Assembly (NCBI GenBank): GCA_024707145.1
Contig: JANQAI010000011.1
Location: 186,001-250,000, forward strand
Direction: 5' to 3'
DNA: 64,000 bases
Source of the DNA: Magnetospirillum sp.
Lineage (GTDB): Bacteria > Pseudomonadota > Alphaproteobacteria > Rhodospirillales > Magnetospirillaceae
Shown here in pieces: positions 1 to 9,281 of this stretch (position 1 is its first letter; every line of letters starts with the position of its first letter). The notes under the pieces were generated by a model that was given only the letters and a program-made list of their open reading frames with translations, was not told where the DNA came from and searched no databases. Made by a program: the position numbers and the translations under genes.

Positions 1-189
1 CGCGGCATGCACATGAAGGTGGTGGCGCCCGGGGTGGAGACGCCCGAGCAACTGGCCTTCCTGTCCTCGTTCGGCTGCGACCGGGTGCAGGGCTTCCTGC
101 TGGCCCGTCCCATGTCCGCCGAGGACATGGATGCCTTCCTCGCCCGTGCCGAGCTGCCGGCAGCTCTAACCAAGACGGTGTCCGCATGA
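1..189 (+). CDS. C-terminal end of an EAL-domain (cyclic-di-GMP phosphodiesterase) protein, partial
   Basis: The reading frame is open from base 1, so the gene begins upstream of the window. The visible 62 residues contain the last conserved block of EAL domains: VVAPGVET, then EQ, GCD and QGFLLARPM, which form the last strand and helix of the phosphodiesterase barrel. EAL proteins hydrolyse cyclic-di-GMP to pGpG. The E-x-L signature and the metal ligands lie outside the window, so activity cannot be judged, nor can any sensory or GGDEF domain. The stop overlaps the next start as ATGA (186-189), suggesting translational coupling. Confidence 0.85.
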   Translation, partial: RGMHMKVVAPGVETPEQLAFLSSFGCDRVQGFLLARPMSAEDMDAFLARAELPAALTKTVSA

Positions 190-1016
190 AGCTGGTGCGC
201 TGGGGTGCCAAGGGGGCCGAGCGCCCCGGGCTGGTGGATCGTTTCGGCCATGTGCGCGACCTCGGCCATCATTGCGCCGACATCAGCGCCGACATGCTGG
301 CCCCCGACCGGCTGGCCCGGCTGGCCGCCATCGATCCCGAAAGCCTGGAGCGGGTGCCCGCCGACGCGCGCCTGGGCGTGCCTCTCACGGGCATCGGCAA
401 CCTGATCGGCATCGGCCTCAACTACCGCGACCATGCCGCCGAGACCGGGCTGGCGCTGCCGGCCGAGCCGGTGGTGTTCAACAAGCATACCGGCGCCCTG
501 GCCGGTCCGTTCGACGACCTGCCCAAGCCGCCCGGCACCGCCAAGCTGGATTGGGAGGTGGAGGTGGCGGCGGTCATCGGCAGCCCGGCCTGGCAGGTGG
601 ACGAGGCGGCGGCGCTGGCCCATGTGGCCGGCTACATGACCGCCAACGACGTCTCGGCGCGTGATTGGCAGATGGAGCGGGGCGGCCAGTGGGCCAAGGG
701 CAAGTCCGGTCCCGGCTTCTGTCCGCTCGGCCCCTGGCTGGTTACCGCCGACAAGGTTCCCGACCCCCAGGCCCTTGCCCTGCGCACTGAGGTCAATACC
801 CGCGTCAAGCAGAGCGGAACCAGCGCCGACATGGTGTTCGGCGTGGCCTTCCTGATCGCCTATCTGTCGCGCTTCATGCGGCTGTCGCCGGGCGACGTCA
901 TCCTCACCGGCACGCCGGCCGGCGTGGGGCTCGGCCGCGGCGAGTTCCTCTCGATGGGCGATCTGGTGGAGGTGGAGGTTTCCGGCCTCGGCCGCCAGAG
1001 CCTGCGCGTGGTTTAG
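186..1016 (+). CDS. Fumarylacetoacetate hydrolase (FAH) family protein
   Basis: A 276-residue protein of the FAH/HpcE/UGL family, metal-dependent enzymes that cleave or isomerise 2-oxo acids from aromatic or sugar catabolism. Visible family blocks are [13 protein letters not shown] (about residues 76-88), the metal-binding stretch [12 protein letters not shown] (about 119-130) with the acidic ligands, [14 protein letters not shown], and near the C-terminus [14 protein letters not shown]. Length matches ureidoglycolate lyase or acylpyruvase-like members (about 280). The start overlaps the upstream EAL gene by four bases. The 3' end meets the oppositely oriented FUSC gene with a four-base overlap. 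The substrate cannot be deduced; no aromatic or sugar-acid pathway genes are adjacent. Confidence 0.88.
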   Translation: MKLVRWGAKGAERPGLVDRFGHVRDLGHHCADISADMLAPDRLARLAAIDPESLERVPADARLGVPLTGIGNLIGIGLNYRDHAAETGLALPAEPVVFNKHTGALAGPFDDLPKPPGTAKLDWEVEVAAVIGSPAWQVDEAAALAHVAGYMTANDVSARDWQMERGGQWAKGKSGPGFCPLGPWLVTADKVPDPQALALRTEVNTRVKQSGTSADMVFGVAFLIAYLSRFMRLSPGDVILTGTPAGVGLGRGEFLSMGDLVEVEVSGLGRQSLRVV

Positions 1017-2878
1017 CGCCGGAAGAAGGCGGGCTGCGCTGACAGGGCGTCGGCCAGTTCGTGCAGCGCCCTGACCGCCTCGCCATGATCCTGTCGTGTC
1101 GCTTCCGCCAGGGCGCGCGCGGCCACCGCGTCGGGGTCGCGGTCGAGGCGCCGGCAGGCGGCCAGGACGGCCTGGATGCCGGCGCGCTGCTCCTTCGACG
1201 GGCCGGGGGCGCTCAGCAGCACCCGCAACCGGCTGATGGCCATCCCCACGTTGAGGGCGGCCAGGGCGCCTTCCAGCCGGGATGCGGCGTCGCCGCCCGC
1301 CTCGTTGGCCTTCAGCACCAGCCGCAGCACCCGGTGGTAGGCCTTGTTCCGCCATTTGTGGCCCTTGCCCTTGGCCGCTGCCGCCAGGGCGGCGAGGTCG
1401 CGCACGATTTCCGCCGACAGGGCCTCGGCCCGGGCGGCGGGCGAGGCGGGGACGCCGATGCGGTTGACCAGGGCGGCAGTGGCCATGCCGCAGATGATGC
1501 CCAGGCCCATATTGGCGAGTTGGGCGACTTGCGGGTGGGGCGTCACGCCCGGCTGGCTCAACAGCAGGAACAGCATGCTGAAATCGGTTCCCGGGATGAT
1601 GGTGGCGCGGTTGGCCATGGCGAGCCCGCCCAGCACCATGAAGGGCGACATCACCGCCAGGATGGCCGGCAGGGGCGCGGCATGGGCCGGCAGCAGCACG
1701 GCGATGACCAGCGTCGCCAGCACGGCCAGGCTGGCCCCCTTCATGGCCATCAGGACGTTGTGCGACGGCGTGTCGGAAGCGGCGAACACCGAGCACATGA
1801 TGGCGGTCGCCATCAGCATGGGCGGTCCGTCCACCCAACCGGTCACCGTCCACAGCAGGCCGACGGCGGCCACGCCGCCGAAGGCGCGCAGGCCGGCGCC
1901 CAGGGTGGCGCGCCAGTCCGGGTGAGAGAGGCTGTCCGCCGCCGGCTCGGGCGAAGGCTGCCCCAAGGCGGCATAGCGTTCCAGGGCCTGGGCCAGGCAG
2001 TCGCCGATCTCGGGCCAGCGGGCGAATTCCTCGGGGCGGGGGCGCGCGGCGGCGTTGGCCGTCCGGGCGAGGGCGCGGGCCAGTTCGCTGTCATCGGGTT
2101 GGGGGCGCGCGGTGCGGGCGCGGATATGCGCCATCAGGGTCAACAGCGCGGCGATCAGCGCCCGCGCCTGGGCCATGCGCTGGCCCAGGTCGCGTGATCC
2201 GGCGGCGGCAAGGTCGGCCTGGCTGTTGACCTGGGCGATTTCCGCCAGCAGGCGGTGCTGCTGGGCGATGGTCTCGCTGCCGGCCCCCTCGCTCAACGCC
2301 AGCGAGGCCCAGCGCAGGGTGTCGCGGCTGAGCACCCGTGCCCGGATCAGCAGTTCGCGCGCGCCGGAGCCCGGCAGGAACAGCACGGTGGCGGCGCCGG
2401 AAACGACGATGCCCAGCGCCACCGAGGCGACGCGGGTCATGGCCACTTGGGCGATGTCGTCATGCTGGCCCAGCCCGATCACCGCCACCAGGGCGGCGCT
2501 GTAGCCGGCCAGCACCGCCCCGTAGGAGCGGAAACCGGGCAGCAGCGTGCTGGCGGCGGCGCATGCTCCCACCCAGGCCGCCAGCGCCAGGGATAACGGC
2601 AAGGGGGCGTGGCCGAAGCCGGCGATGATGCCGGCGGCGGCGACGCTGCCCACCGCCGTGCCGGCCAGCCGGTAGAGCCCCTTGGAAACCACTTGGCCCC
2701 GGGTCGGCTGGGCGACGATCCACACGGTCATTGCCGCCCAATGGGGATTGTGCAGTCCCAACGCCAGCGCCGCCGCCAAGGCCGCCAGGGCGGCGGCGGT
2801 GGTGCGCAGGGCGAAGGTGAGGGCAGGAAGAGTGGGGCGGAGCAGAAAATGGAAACGGGCGGCGAGGGAAACGGTCAT
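1013..2878 (-). CDS. FUSC-family aromatic-acid/solute efflux protein (AaeB/YccS-like)
   Basis: A 621-residue inner-membrane protein with the FUSC layout: an N-terminal cluster of hydrophobic helices (about residues 20-165), a soluble helical stretch (about 170-330) and a second membrane cluster (about 340-480). It ends in a cytoplasmic helical tail. The early motif HWAAMTVWIVAQPTRGQVVSKG is typical of the family (AaeB of E. coli exports p-hydroxybenzoate). Length is close to AaeB (655). The start overlaps the stop of the upstream MarR gene as ATGA, so the two form an operon; a MarR repressor controlling an efflux pump is a common arrangement. The substrate is not known. Confidence 0.85.
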   Translation of the reverse strand: MTVSLAARFHFLLRPTLPALTFALRTTAAALAALAAALALGLHNPHWAAMTVWIVAQPTRGQVVSKGLYRLAGTAVGSVAAAGIIAGFGHAPLPLSLALAAWVGACAAASTLLPGFRSYGAVLAGYSAALVAVIGLGQHDDIAQVAMTRVASVALGIVVSGAATVLFLPGSGARELLIRARVLSRDTLRWASLALSEGAGSETIAQQHRLLAEIAQVNSQADLAAAGSRDLGQRMAQARALIAALLTLMAHIRARTARPQPDDSELARALARTANAAARPRPEEFARWPEIGDCLAQALERYAALGQPSPEPAADSLSHPDWRATLGAGLRAFGGVAAVGLLWTVTGWVDGPPMLMATAIMCSVFAASDTPSHNVLMAMKGASLAVLATLVIAVLLPAHAAPLPAILAVMSPFMVLGGLAMANRATIIPGTDFSMLFLLLSQPGVTPHPQVAQLANMGLGIICGMATAALVNRIGVPASPAARAEALSAEIVRDLAALAAAAKGKGHKWRNKAYHRVLRLVLKANEAGGDAASRLEGALAALNVGMAISRLRVLLSAPGPSKEQRAGIQAVLAACRRLDRDPDAVAARALAEATRQDHGEAVRALHELADALSAQPAFFRR

Positions 2879-3315
2879 GGGGCCTGGCGGTGGTTCTGCG
2901 GGATGTGGATGCGCTCCAGCAGATGGACGAGCTGGGCCACGTCGCCCTCGTCCAGGCGGCGCAGCATGTCTTCTTCGAGGGCGGCGACCACCTGCCGTGT
3001 CCGCTCCATCAACCGGCGGCCATCGGGCGTCAGGGTCACCAGCCTGCAGCGGCGGTCGCGGCCGTCCTCGCGGCGGATCAGGCCCCGCTCTTCCAGCGTG
3101 TCCAGCAGGCGGACCAGGGACGAGCCGTCCAGTCCCATGGATTCGGCAAGATCCTTCTGCCGAACCGCCTCACCCAGATGGGACAGGTGCAGCAGCGGGC
3201 GCCAGGTGGCTTCGGTCAGGTCCAGCGTCTTCAGGGCCTCGTCTACCGCCTGGCGCCAGCGGCGTGCCAGATGACCGAGGCGGTAGCCCAGAGTGTGTCG
3301 GAGGTTTTGCTGCAT
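2875..3315 (-). CDS. MarR-family transcriptional regulator
   Basis: A 146-residue winged-helix protein. The MarR pattern is clear: an N-terminal dimerisation helix, the recognition helix region with the block MGLDGSSLVRLLDTLEERGL, then the wing RREDGRDRRCRLVTLTPDGR (about residues 60-108) and C-terminal dimerisation helices. It overlaps the FUSC efflux gene by four bases and is probably its local repressor. A 14-bp inverted repeat lies 17 bases upstream of its start (3332-3345), in the gap shared with the divergent DMT transporter, and is the likely operator. The ligand may be an aromatic acid, as for many MarR proteins, but that is inference. Confidence 0.9.
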   Translation of the reverse strand: MQQNLRHTLGYRLGHLARRWRQAVDEALKTLDLTEATWRPLLHLSHLGEAVRQKDLAESMGLDGSSLVRLLDTLEERGLIRREDGRDRRCRLVTLTPDGRRLMERTRQVVAALEEDMLRRLDEGDVAQLVHLLERIHIPQNHRQAP

Positions 3316-3331
3316 CGCGAATAGATGGCAT

Positions 3332-3345
3332 ACAAATTATTTTGT
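3332..3345. promoter_or_regulatory. Candidate MarR operator (inverted repeat)
   Basis: ACAAA and TTTGT arms separated by TTAT form an AT-rich palindrome in the 82-bp gap between the divergently transcribed marR (start 3315) and the DMT transporter (start 3398). Its size and position suit a MarR dimer that would control both directions. No binding has been shown. Confidence 0.45.
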
Positions 3346-3397
3346 TGTCAAGGAAATCGGGGATGCTCGTCCTCCAGGCCTGTGCTATCGGTTGAGC

Positions 3398-4262
3398 ATG
3401 CCGCCCCGCACCCGTCAGGCCGGGCTGATCGCCCTGCTCCTGGGGGCGGTGGCCATCGGTTTCGCCCCCATCTTCGTCCGCCTGTCCGAGGTCGGGCCGG
3501 TGGCGACCGCCTTCCACCGTGTCGCCCTGTCGCTGCCGGTCTTCGCGCTGATGGCGGCGCGGCTGGGGCTGCCGCGCGGGTGGCCGGGCTGGGGCGGCTG
3601 CGTCCTGGCCGGCCTGTGCTTCGCCGGCGACCTGTCGGTGTGGCACGTGGGCATCCTGCTGACCAGCGTCGCCAACGCCACCTTGCTCACCAATCTCGCC
3701 CCGGTCTTCGTGACCCTGGGCCTGTGGCTCATCTGGGGGTCAGCGTCCCAGCCCCCGCTTCCTGCTGGCGCTGGCGGTATCGCTGGCCGGCGCCGTCATG
3801 CTGATGGGCGGCTCGTTCAACCTGTCCGCCGACCGGCTGGCCGGCGACGCCCTCTCGGTCCTATCGGGGGCGTTCTACGGCGGCTACATCCTGGCGGTGG
3901 GCCGGTCGCGGGCGGCGATGTCCGCTCCCGCGCTGATGCTGTGGAGCGGCTTGGCCGCCTCGATCCTGCTTCTGCTGGCCGCCCTGGCGCTGGGCGAGGT
4001 GGTGGTGCCGTCCACTCCCGAGGGCTGGGCGGTGGTCCTGGGGCTGGCGGTGGTCAGCCAAGTGGGCGGACAAGGGCTGATCGCCTGGGGACTGGCCCAT
4101 GTGCCGGCGGCCTTTGGTTCGATCGTCCTTCTCCTCCAACCTGCGGTTGCGTCGCTTGCCGCCTGGATGTTGTTCAGCGAGGCACTGGGAGTGGCGGAAA
4201 TCGCTGGAAGTGCGGTGATTTTGCTGGGAATTCATATCGCGCGTAAGGCGAAAAGCGCTTGA
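3398..4262 (+). CDS. DMT/EamA-family transporter, with one frameshift
   Basis: Ten-helix drug/metabolite transporter built of two EamA repeats. The first half (frame of base 3398) starts MPPRTRQAGLIALLLGA and runs to LGLWLIWG. The frame then breaks in the G-run 3735-3739 and resumes one base later as GQRPSPRFLLALAVSLAGA, continuing to 4262. Removing one G gives a seamless 287-residue protein, the normal EamA length (about 290-300). The start is the ATG at 3398; upstream in-frame codons fall in the regulatory gap. It is divergent from marR and may share its operator. The frameshift is most simply a sequencing error in a homopolymer. The exported substrate is unknown. Confidence 0.82.
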
Positions 4263-4293
4263 CTTTGATCCTATCCACGCGCAGGATTTTAGT

Positions 4294-5060
4294 ATGTCCG
4301 CCAAGCTTCCCAAACCTTCCCCAGAGCCCTCCGTCTCCCATCGTCCAGGCCGAGGCGGTCGCATTTCCGATCGCGTCGCCGACAGCCTGCTGGCGCGCAT
4401 TGCCTCGGGCGAATGGACGCCCGGCCAACGCCTTCCTGGCGAGCGGCAGCTGGCCGAGGACATGGGGGTCAGCCGCGTGTCGGTGCGGGCCGCCCTGCAG
4501 TCGTTGAAAACCCAGGGTTTCGTCGATGCCGTCCAGGGGGCGGCACCCGGGTGGTTTCCACCTCGCAATGCATGGATCCCAGCCTGATTCAGCTGGTGCG
4601 CGTCAACCAGGACAACCTGGCGGATCTGGCCGAGATCCGGGGGATTCTCGAAGTATGGGCGGTGCGCCGCGCCGCCGAGAGCGCCACCGCCGAGAACATC
4701 GCCGAACTGGCCGAGATCATGGAGGCCACCGAAGCCGACATCAACCGCGGCAAGCACAAGACCGAGAACGACATCCGCTTCCACCTGGCCATCGCCAAGG
4801 CCTCGGGCTCGGCCATCTACATGCATCTGATGGGACAGTTCCGCGGCATCCTGCACGAGATGCTGGACTATCACCGCTACGAGATGTTCTCCAGCGCCGC
4901 CGACGACACCACCATCCTGGCCCACCACCGGGCCATCTTCGAGGGCATCCGCGGCCGTGATCCCCATGGTGCCGAACGGGCCATGCAGGCCCATCTGGGC
5001 TGGGTCGTCGCCCGCTACCGGGCCGAGCAGCGCGCGCGGAAAAGCCTGGTCCCGGCCTGA
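4294..5060 (+). CDS. FadR-type GntR-family transcriptional regulator (FCD domain), with one frameshift
   Basis: The N-terminal GntR winged helix is clear (about residues 24-90): RISDRVADSLLARIASGEW, PGERQLAEDMGVSRVSVRAAL. The frame breaks in the G-run 4536-4540; adding one G joins it to GGTRVVSTS and the C-terminal FCD helical domain, which keeps the metal/ligand-type histidines in NDIRFHLAIA and ILAHHRAIFEGI. The restored protein is 255 residues, normal for the FadR subfamily. Such regulators sense small organic acids (lactate, pyruvate, glycolate). It lies 119 bp upstream of pyruvate kinase on the same strand, which may or may not reflect function. The frameshift is probably a sequence error. 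Confidence 0.82.
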
Positions 5061-5179
5061 CGCTCCCCATAGGTGATACGCCAATCTGTCACCAGGGCGC
5101 GGGTAGGCGCGTTGGTCTTCCTCTGCTATGGTGCCGGACCTCAAGAATGTCCGCCCGCCACGTGAAGGAAGAGTTCGCG

Positions 5180-6626
5180 ATGCGAAGAACAAGAAACGCG
5201 AAGATCATCGCCACCCTGGGGCCGGCCAGTTCCTCTCCCCAGGCCATCGAGGGCCTGTTCGTCGCCGGAGCCGACGTGTTCCGGCTGAATTTCAGCCATG
5301 GCTCCTACGCCGACCATCAGGCCCGTTACGATGCCATCCGTGAACTGGAAAAGCGGGTGCGCCGCCCCATCGCGGTGCTGGCTGATCTGCAGGGACCCAA
5401 GCTGCGGGTCGGCAAGTTCGAGACCGGCAAGGTCCATTTGGAAAACGGCGCCTCGTTCCGCTTCGATCTGTCGCCCGAGTCTGGGCTCCGCCGAGCGGGC
5501 GCCCTTGCCCCACCCCGAGGTGTTCGCCGCGCTGAGCGTCGGCACCGAACTGCTGCTGGACGACGGCAAGCTGCGCATGCGGGTCGAAAAGCACGGTGCC
5601 GATTTTGCCGAGGTGCGGGTGCTGGTGGGCGGCGACCTGTCCAACCACAAGGGCGTCAATGTTCCCAACGCCTTCCTGCCCATCTCGCCGCTGACCGAGA
5701 AGGACAAGGCCGACCTGGACTTCGCCGTCGCCATGGGTGCCGACTGGATCGCGCTCTCCTTCGTCCAGCGCCCCGAAGACGTGGCCGAGGCGCGCCGGCT
5801 GATCGCCGGCAAGGTGGGCAGCCGGGTGCGCCTGCTGTCCAAGCTGGAAAAGCCCCAGGCCATCGAGCATCTGGACGAGATCGTCGAGATGTCCGACGCC
5901 ATCATGGTGGCGCGTGGCGACCTGGGTGTCGAATGCCCGCCCGAGACCGTGCCGATCCTGCAAAAGCGCATCGTCAAGACCTGCCGCGCCGCCGGCAAGC
6001 CGGTGGTGGTGGCGACCCAGATGCTGGATTCCATGGTCCATTCGCCGGCTCCCACCCGCGCCGAGGCCTCGGATGTGGCCACCGCGGTCTATGACGGCGC
6101 CGACGCGGTGATGCTGTCGGCGGAAACCGCCGCCGGCGAATTCCCGGTGGACGCGGTGACCATGATGGACCGCATCATCAACCGGGTGGAGCGCGACGAG
6201 CACTACCGGCTGATCATCAACGCCTCGCGCTCGGCACCCGAGAACACCACCCGCGACGCCATCTCGGCGGCCGCCCGCCAAGTGGCGCAGACGCTCAACT
6301 GCGCGGCGGTGGTGACCTTCACCTCGTCGGGCTCGACCACCCTGCGGGCGGCGCGCGAGCGCCCCGAGCAGCCCATCATCAACCTGACCTCGGACATCGA
6401 GGTGGCGCGCCAACTCGCCCTGGTGTGGGGCGTCCATTCGGTGCAGACGGCCGAGGTGCGCAGCTTCAGCGAAATGGTGCAGAAATCCTGCCGGGCCGCC
6501 CAGCGCGAGGGCTTCGCCAAGGTGGGCGACCGCATCGTCATCACTGCCGGCGTGCCCTTCGGCTGCTCCGGCACCACCAACATCCTGCGCGTCGCCGAGA
6601 TCGACGACGGCGGCGAGGTGATGTGA
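5180..6626 (+). CDS. pyk: Pyruvate kinase, with one frameshift
   Basis: Catalyses phosphoenolpyruvate + ADP to pyruvate + ATP, the last step of glycolysis. It begins MRRTRNAKIIATLGPASS, then DVFRLNFSHGS with the active-site Arg and Asn. Later come LADLQGPKLRVG, the signature LLSKLEKPQAIEHLDEI (catalytic Lys), IMVARGDLGVE and MLSAETAAG. The frame breaks at 5480, where a T sits between GAG and CTG; removing it joins FRFDLSPE to LGSAERAPLPHPE and gives 481 residues, as expected. I chose the ATG at 5180, preceded by AAGGAAG, over the in-frame ATG at 5147. A bidirectional terminator follows at 6676-6710. Confidence 0.92.
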
Positions 6627-6638
6627 GGCAATAAGAAG

Positions 6639-6663
6639 CCCTCTCCCACAAGGTGGGAGAGGG
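6639..6663. repeat. REP-type intergenic palindrome (CCCTCTCCC family)
   Basis: Arms CCCTCTCCCAC and GTGGGAGAGGG with a 3-base loop. The same palindrome family recurs at 11218-11242, 16991-17014, 23310-23357 and at both ends of 38000-38166, always outside coding sequence or straddling stop codons. Confidence 0.8.
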
Positions 6664-6675
6664 GTGCTTACAAAC

Positions 6676-6710
6676 AAAAAGGCCGGGAAGCCATCGCTTC
6701 CCGGCCTTTT
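6676..6710. terminator. Bidirectional rho-independent terminator between pyk and purS
   Basis: A ten-base-pair GC-rich stem (GGCCGGGAAG / CTTCCCGGCC) with a CCATCG loop, flanked by AAAAA on the left and TTTT on the right, so it can end both pyk (+) and purS (-) transcripts. Confidence 0.88.
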
Positions 6711-6725
6711 CCATCACAACCGAAT

Positions 6726-6968
6726 TCAGTCCACCAGATCGATGGTGTAGTTCTCGATCACGGTGTTGGCCAGCAGTTGCTTGCACATCTGCTCGACCGC
6801 TTCCTTGGCCTTGGCCTTGTCGGTCTCGGCCAGTTCCAGCTCGATGAACTTGCCCTGGCGGACGTCGTTGACGCCGCCGAAGCCCAGCGAGCCGAGCGCG
6901 TGCTGCACCGCCTTGCCCTGGGGGTCGAGGACGCCGTTCTTGAGGGTGATGTGAACCTTCGCCTTCAC
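6726..6968 (-). CDS. purS: Phosphoribosylformylglycinamidine synthase subunit PurS
   Basis: An 80-residue PurS protein starting at GTG (6968), preceded by AAGGAAG. PurS is the small bridging subunit of the three-part FGAM synthase (PurS, PurQ, PurL) of purine biosynthesis; it couples glutaminase to synthetase and helps channel ammonia. Diagnostic sequence: KAKVHITLKNGVLDPQGKAV, then ALGSLGFGGVNDVRQGKFIEL and the C-terminal LLANTVIENYTIDL. It lies 20 bp downstream of purC, the usual alphaproteobacterial order. Unusually, purQ and purL do not follow: a strong terminator and the convergent pyk gene come next. Confidence 0.93.
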   Translation of the reverse strand: MKAKVHITLKNGVLDPQGKAVQHALGSLGFGGVNDVRQGKFIELELAETDKAKAKEAVEQMCKQLLANTVIENYTIDLVD

Positions 6969-6988
6969 GTCTTCTTCCTTTTCCGGCG

Positions 6989-7753
6989 TTACTGCATGGT
7001 CGCGGGACCCTTCAGGTCCCTCGGGCCACCTTCGGGCAGGATGCCGAGGCGGCGGGCCACTTCCTGGTAGGCTTCCTCGACATTGCCGAGGTCGCGGCGG
7101 AAGCGGTCCTTGTCCATCTTCTCGCCGGTCTTCAGGTCCCACAGGCGGCAGTTGTCGGGGCTGATCTCGTCGGCCAGCACGATCTGCATGTCGTCGCCGT
7201 TGTAGAGCCGGCCGAACTCCAGCTTGAAATCCACCACGCGGATGCCGATGCCGAGGAACAGGCCGGTCAGGAAGTCGTTGACCCGCAGGCTCAGCGACAT
7301 GATCTCGTCCAGGTCCTGGGTGGTGGCCCAGCCGAAGGCGGTGATGTGCTCTTCCGACACCATGGGATCGCCCAGCGCGTCGGACTTGAAATAGTACTCG
7401 ACGATGGAGCGCGGCAGCGGGGTGCCTTCGGACAGGCCGAAGCGCTGCGCCAGCGAGCCGGCCGAGATGTTGCGGACCACCACCTCCAGCGGGATGATCT
7501 CCACTTCGCGCACCAGCTGCTCGCGCATGTTGAGGCGGCGCACGAAATGGGTGGGAATGCCGATCTCGCCCAGCTTCAGCATCAGGTATTCGCTGATGCG
7601 GTTGTTGAGCACGCCCTTGCCGGTGATGGTGCCCTTCTTCTTGTTGTTGAAGGCGGTGGCGTCGTCCTTGAAGTATTGGACCAGGGTGCCGGGCTCGGGG
7701 CCTTCGAAAAGGACCTTGGCCTTGCCTTCGTAAATCTGTCTGCGTCGGGCCAT
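6989..7753 (-). CDS. purC: Phosphoribosylaminoimidazole-succinocarboxamide (SAICAR) synthase
   Basis: Converts CAIR, aspartate and ATP to SAICAR in purine biosynthesis. The 254-residue protein starts [18 protein letters not shown] (ATP-binding start), followed by [31 protein letters not shown], the family signature with the substrate-binding Arg, and DFKLEFGR (catalytic/metal region). The ATG at 7753 is preferred because family members start MxRRxxIYEGKAK; an in-frame ATG at 7762 would add three residues. It is the first gene of a purC-purS unit; the 150-bp gap up to the LysR gene must hold its promoter, but I see no clear boxes. Confidence 0.94.
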   Translation of the reverse strand: MARRRQIYEGKAKVLFEGPEPGTLVQYFKDDATAFNNKKKGTITGKGVLNNRISEYLMLKLGEIGIPTHFVRRLNMREQLVREVEIIPLEVVVRNISAGSLAQRFGLSEGTPLPRSIVEYYFKSDALGDPMVSEEHITAFGWATTQDLDEIMSLSLRVNDFLTGLFLGIGIRVVDFKLEFGRLYNGDDMQIVLADEISPDNCRLWDLKTGEKMDKDRFRRDLGNVEEAYQEVARRLGILPEGGPRDLKGPATMQ

Positions 7754-7915
7754 GGGAAACATCCGGATGATGGAGCGCGGGGCTGGGTCAGTCGCGCGCG
7801 GGGAAAACGGTGCTGCTCGAATCGGGAGCTCCGTCGATCACAGCAGTTCATATAGCAGGCAACGGCGGGAGAGACAACGAGCTGTCTCCCCCGCGCCTGA
7901 CGCATAACTCCAAAT

Positions 7916-8794
7916 TCAGGCGCCCGGCTCGCCCACCAGGGCCAGCCAGGCCCGCGCCGCCGGCGACAAGGTGGCGCCGCGCCGCCATATCACCGCGGCG
8001 CGCCAGCGCAGGTCGTCCTCGTCCAGCAGCGCCATGTGCACCGGGGCATGAACACGCTGGTCGACGGTGAAGCGGGGCAGCAGGGCGACGCCCAGCCCGG
8101 CGGCCACCAGGGCGATGATGAAGTCGGCCTGACTGCTGCGCGCCGCCTCGCGCGGGGCGAAGCCGCGGCGGCCGCAGGCCTCCTCGATCAGGTGGTTCAG
8201 CGCGAAGCCGGCCTCGAACAGGATGAACGGGCTGGCGGCCAGCTCGGCCAGCCGTACCGCGGTACGGCCGTCCAGCCGGTGGCCGGGGGGCAGTAGCGCC
8301 ACCATGGGCTCGTCGCGCACCGGCTGCCACTGAAACACCTCTGCGATGGGCAGCAGCGATACCGCCAGTTCCACCTCGCCGGCTAGCACCGCCTGTTCCA
8401 GCCGCATGCTGCCGTGCTCAAGCAATTCGATGTCGATGCCGGGATAGCGGCTGCGGAATTGCGCCACCAGCGGCGCGAACAGGATCGAGCTGCCAAGCGG
8501 CGGCAGGCCAAGGCGCAGGCGGCCGCGCTTGAGGCCGCGCAGCTCATCCAGCTCGGCCAGCAGATGTTCGCGGTCCGACAGCATGGCGACGGCGCGGCGA
8601 TACACCACCTCGCCCATGGCGGTCAGCTGTACCCGGTGGCCCAGACGGTCGAGCAAAGGGGCGCCCAGTTCGTCCTCCAACTGCTTGACCGCCTTGCTGA
8701 CAGTGGGCTGGGTGGCGAACACGGCTTTCGCCGCCTGCGAAAAACCGCCCTGGCGCACCACCTCGACGAAGGCCTTAAGTGTCCGCAGATCCAT
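7916..8794 (-). CDS. LysR-family regulator, divergent from lrgAB
   Basis: A 292-residue LysR protein. The N-terminal helix-turn-helix is textbook: MDLRTLKAFVEVVRQGGFSQ, AAKAVFATQPTVSKAVKQLE (residues 1-60). The C-terminal periplasmic-binding-like effector domain spans about 88-290. It is transcribed away from lrgA with a 94-bp gap that contains an AT-rich palindrome (8799-8824). This matches the CidR/cidAB arrangement, in which a LysR activator drives holin-like genes in response to overflow metabolites such as acetate. That link is known for CidR and only inferred here. Confidence 0.88.
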   Translation of the reverse strand: MDLRTLKAFVEVVRQGGFSQAAKAVFATQPTVSKAVKQLEDELGAPLLDRLGHRVQLTAMGEVVYRRAVAMLSDREHLLAELDELRGLKRGRLRLGLPPLGSSILFAPLVAQFRSRYPGIDIELLEHGSMRLEQAVLAGEVELAVSLLPIAEVFQWQPVRDEPMVALLPPGHRLDGRTAVRLAELAASPFILFEAGFALNHLIEEACGRRGFAPREAARSSQADFIIALVAAGLGVALLPRFTVDQRVHAPVHMALLDEDDLRWRAAVIWRRGATLSPAARAWLALVGEPGA

Positions 8795-8798
8795 GCCT

Positions 8799-8824
8799 AT
8801 TCCAATAAGGAATTAAATTAATTC
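8799..8824. promoter_or_regulatory. Candidate LysR binding site between lysR and lrgA
   Basis: Two overlapping palindromes in very AT-rich sequence: ATTCC-N5-GGAAT (8799-8813) and GAATTAA-A-TTAATTC (8810-8824). The second contains T-N11-A, the LysR-box form. It lies just upstream of the lysR start and 64 bp before lrgA. Confidence 0.5.
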
Positions 8825-8888
8825 AATCAATTCATTTCCTTCATATTTGGGCGCTTGATAAAAACACGATCATCCCAGGAGGGATGAA

Positions 8889-9281
8889 ATGTTGATCAAG
8901 CGTAGCGGTATTCTGTTCCGCCGCAGCCGCTGGGCCCAGGCGCTGCTGGTGGTTGGTATCTGGTGGGCCTGCGACGTGGTGGTGCGGCTGCTGGGGCTGC
9001 CGGTGCCGGCCGGTATCGTCGGCCTGGTGCTGCTGCTGGTGGCGCTGGGGTCGGGCAAGGTGCCCTCCACCTGGTTCCGCCGCGGCGCCAGCGGCCTGCT
9101 GGACCACATGCTGCTGTTCTTCGTTCCCGCCTGCATGGCGCTGCTCGATCATCCCGAACTGGTGGGCGTCACCGGGCTGAAGCTGCTGGCGGCCATCATG
9201 GTTGGTACTCTTCTGGTGATGGCCGGTACCGCGTTGACGGTGGAATTGTGCTTCCGCTGGATCGGCCGCAATGTCCGCTGA
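8889..9281 (+). CDS. lrgA: LrgA/CidA-family holin-like membrane protein
   Basis: A 130-residue, four-helix membrane protein. The family block LPVPAGIVGLVLLLVALGSGKVP and LLDHMLLFFVPACMALLDH are typical of CidA/LrgA. These proteins influence murein hydrolase export and programmed lysis in Gram-positives, and LrgAB has also been linked to pyruvate uptake. In proteobacteria the role is less clear. A strong AGGAGGG Shine-Dalgarno lies at 8877-8883. The 3' end overlaps lrgB by 11 bases, indicating coupling. Probable target of the divergent LysR regulator. Confidence 0.9.
   Translation: MLIKRSGILFRRSRWAQALLVVGIWWACDVVVRLLGLPVPAGIVGLVLLLVALGSGKVPSTWFRRGASGLLDHMLLFFVPACMALLDHPELVGVTGLKLLAAIMVGTLLVMAGTALTVELCFRWIGRNVR

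Noticed and set aside
5477..5484. Programmed ribosomal frameshifting in pyk, parA and glgP
   Set aside because: No slippery heptamer, stop codon or Shine-Dalgarno-like stimulator at the shift points, and these families are not known to use recoding. Sequence error or mutation is simpler.
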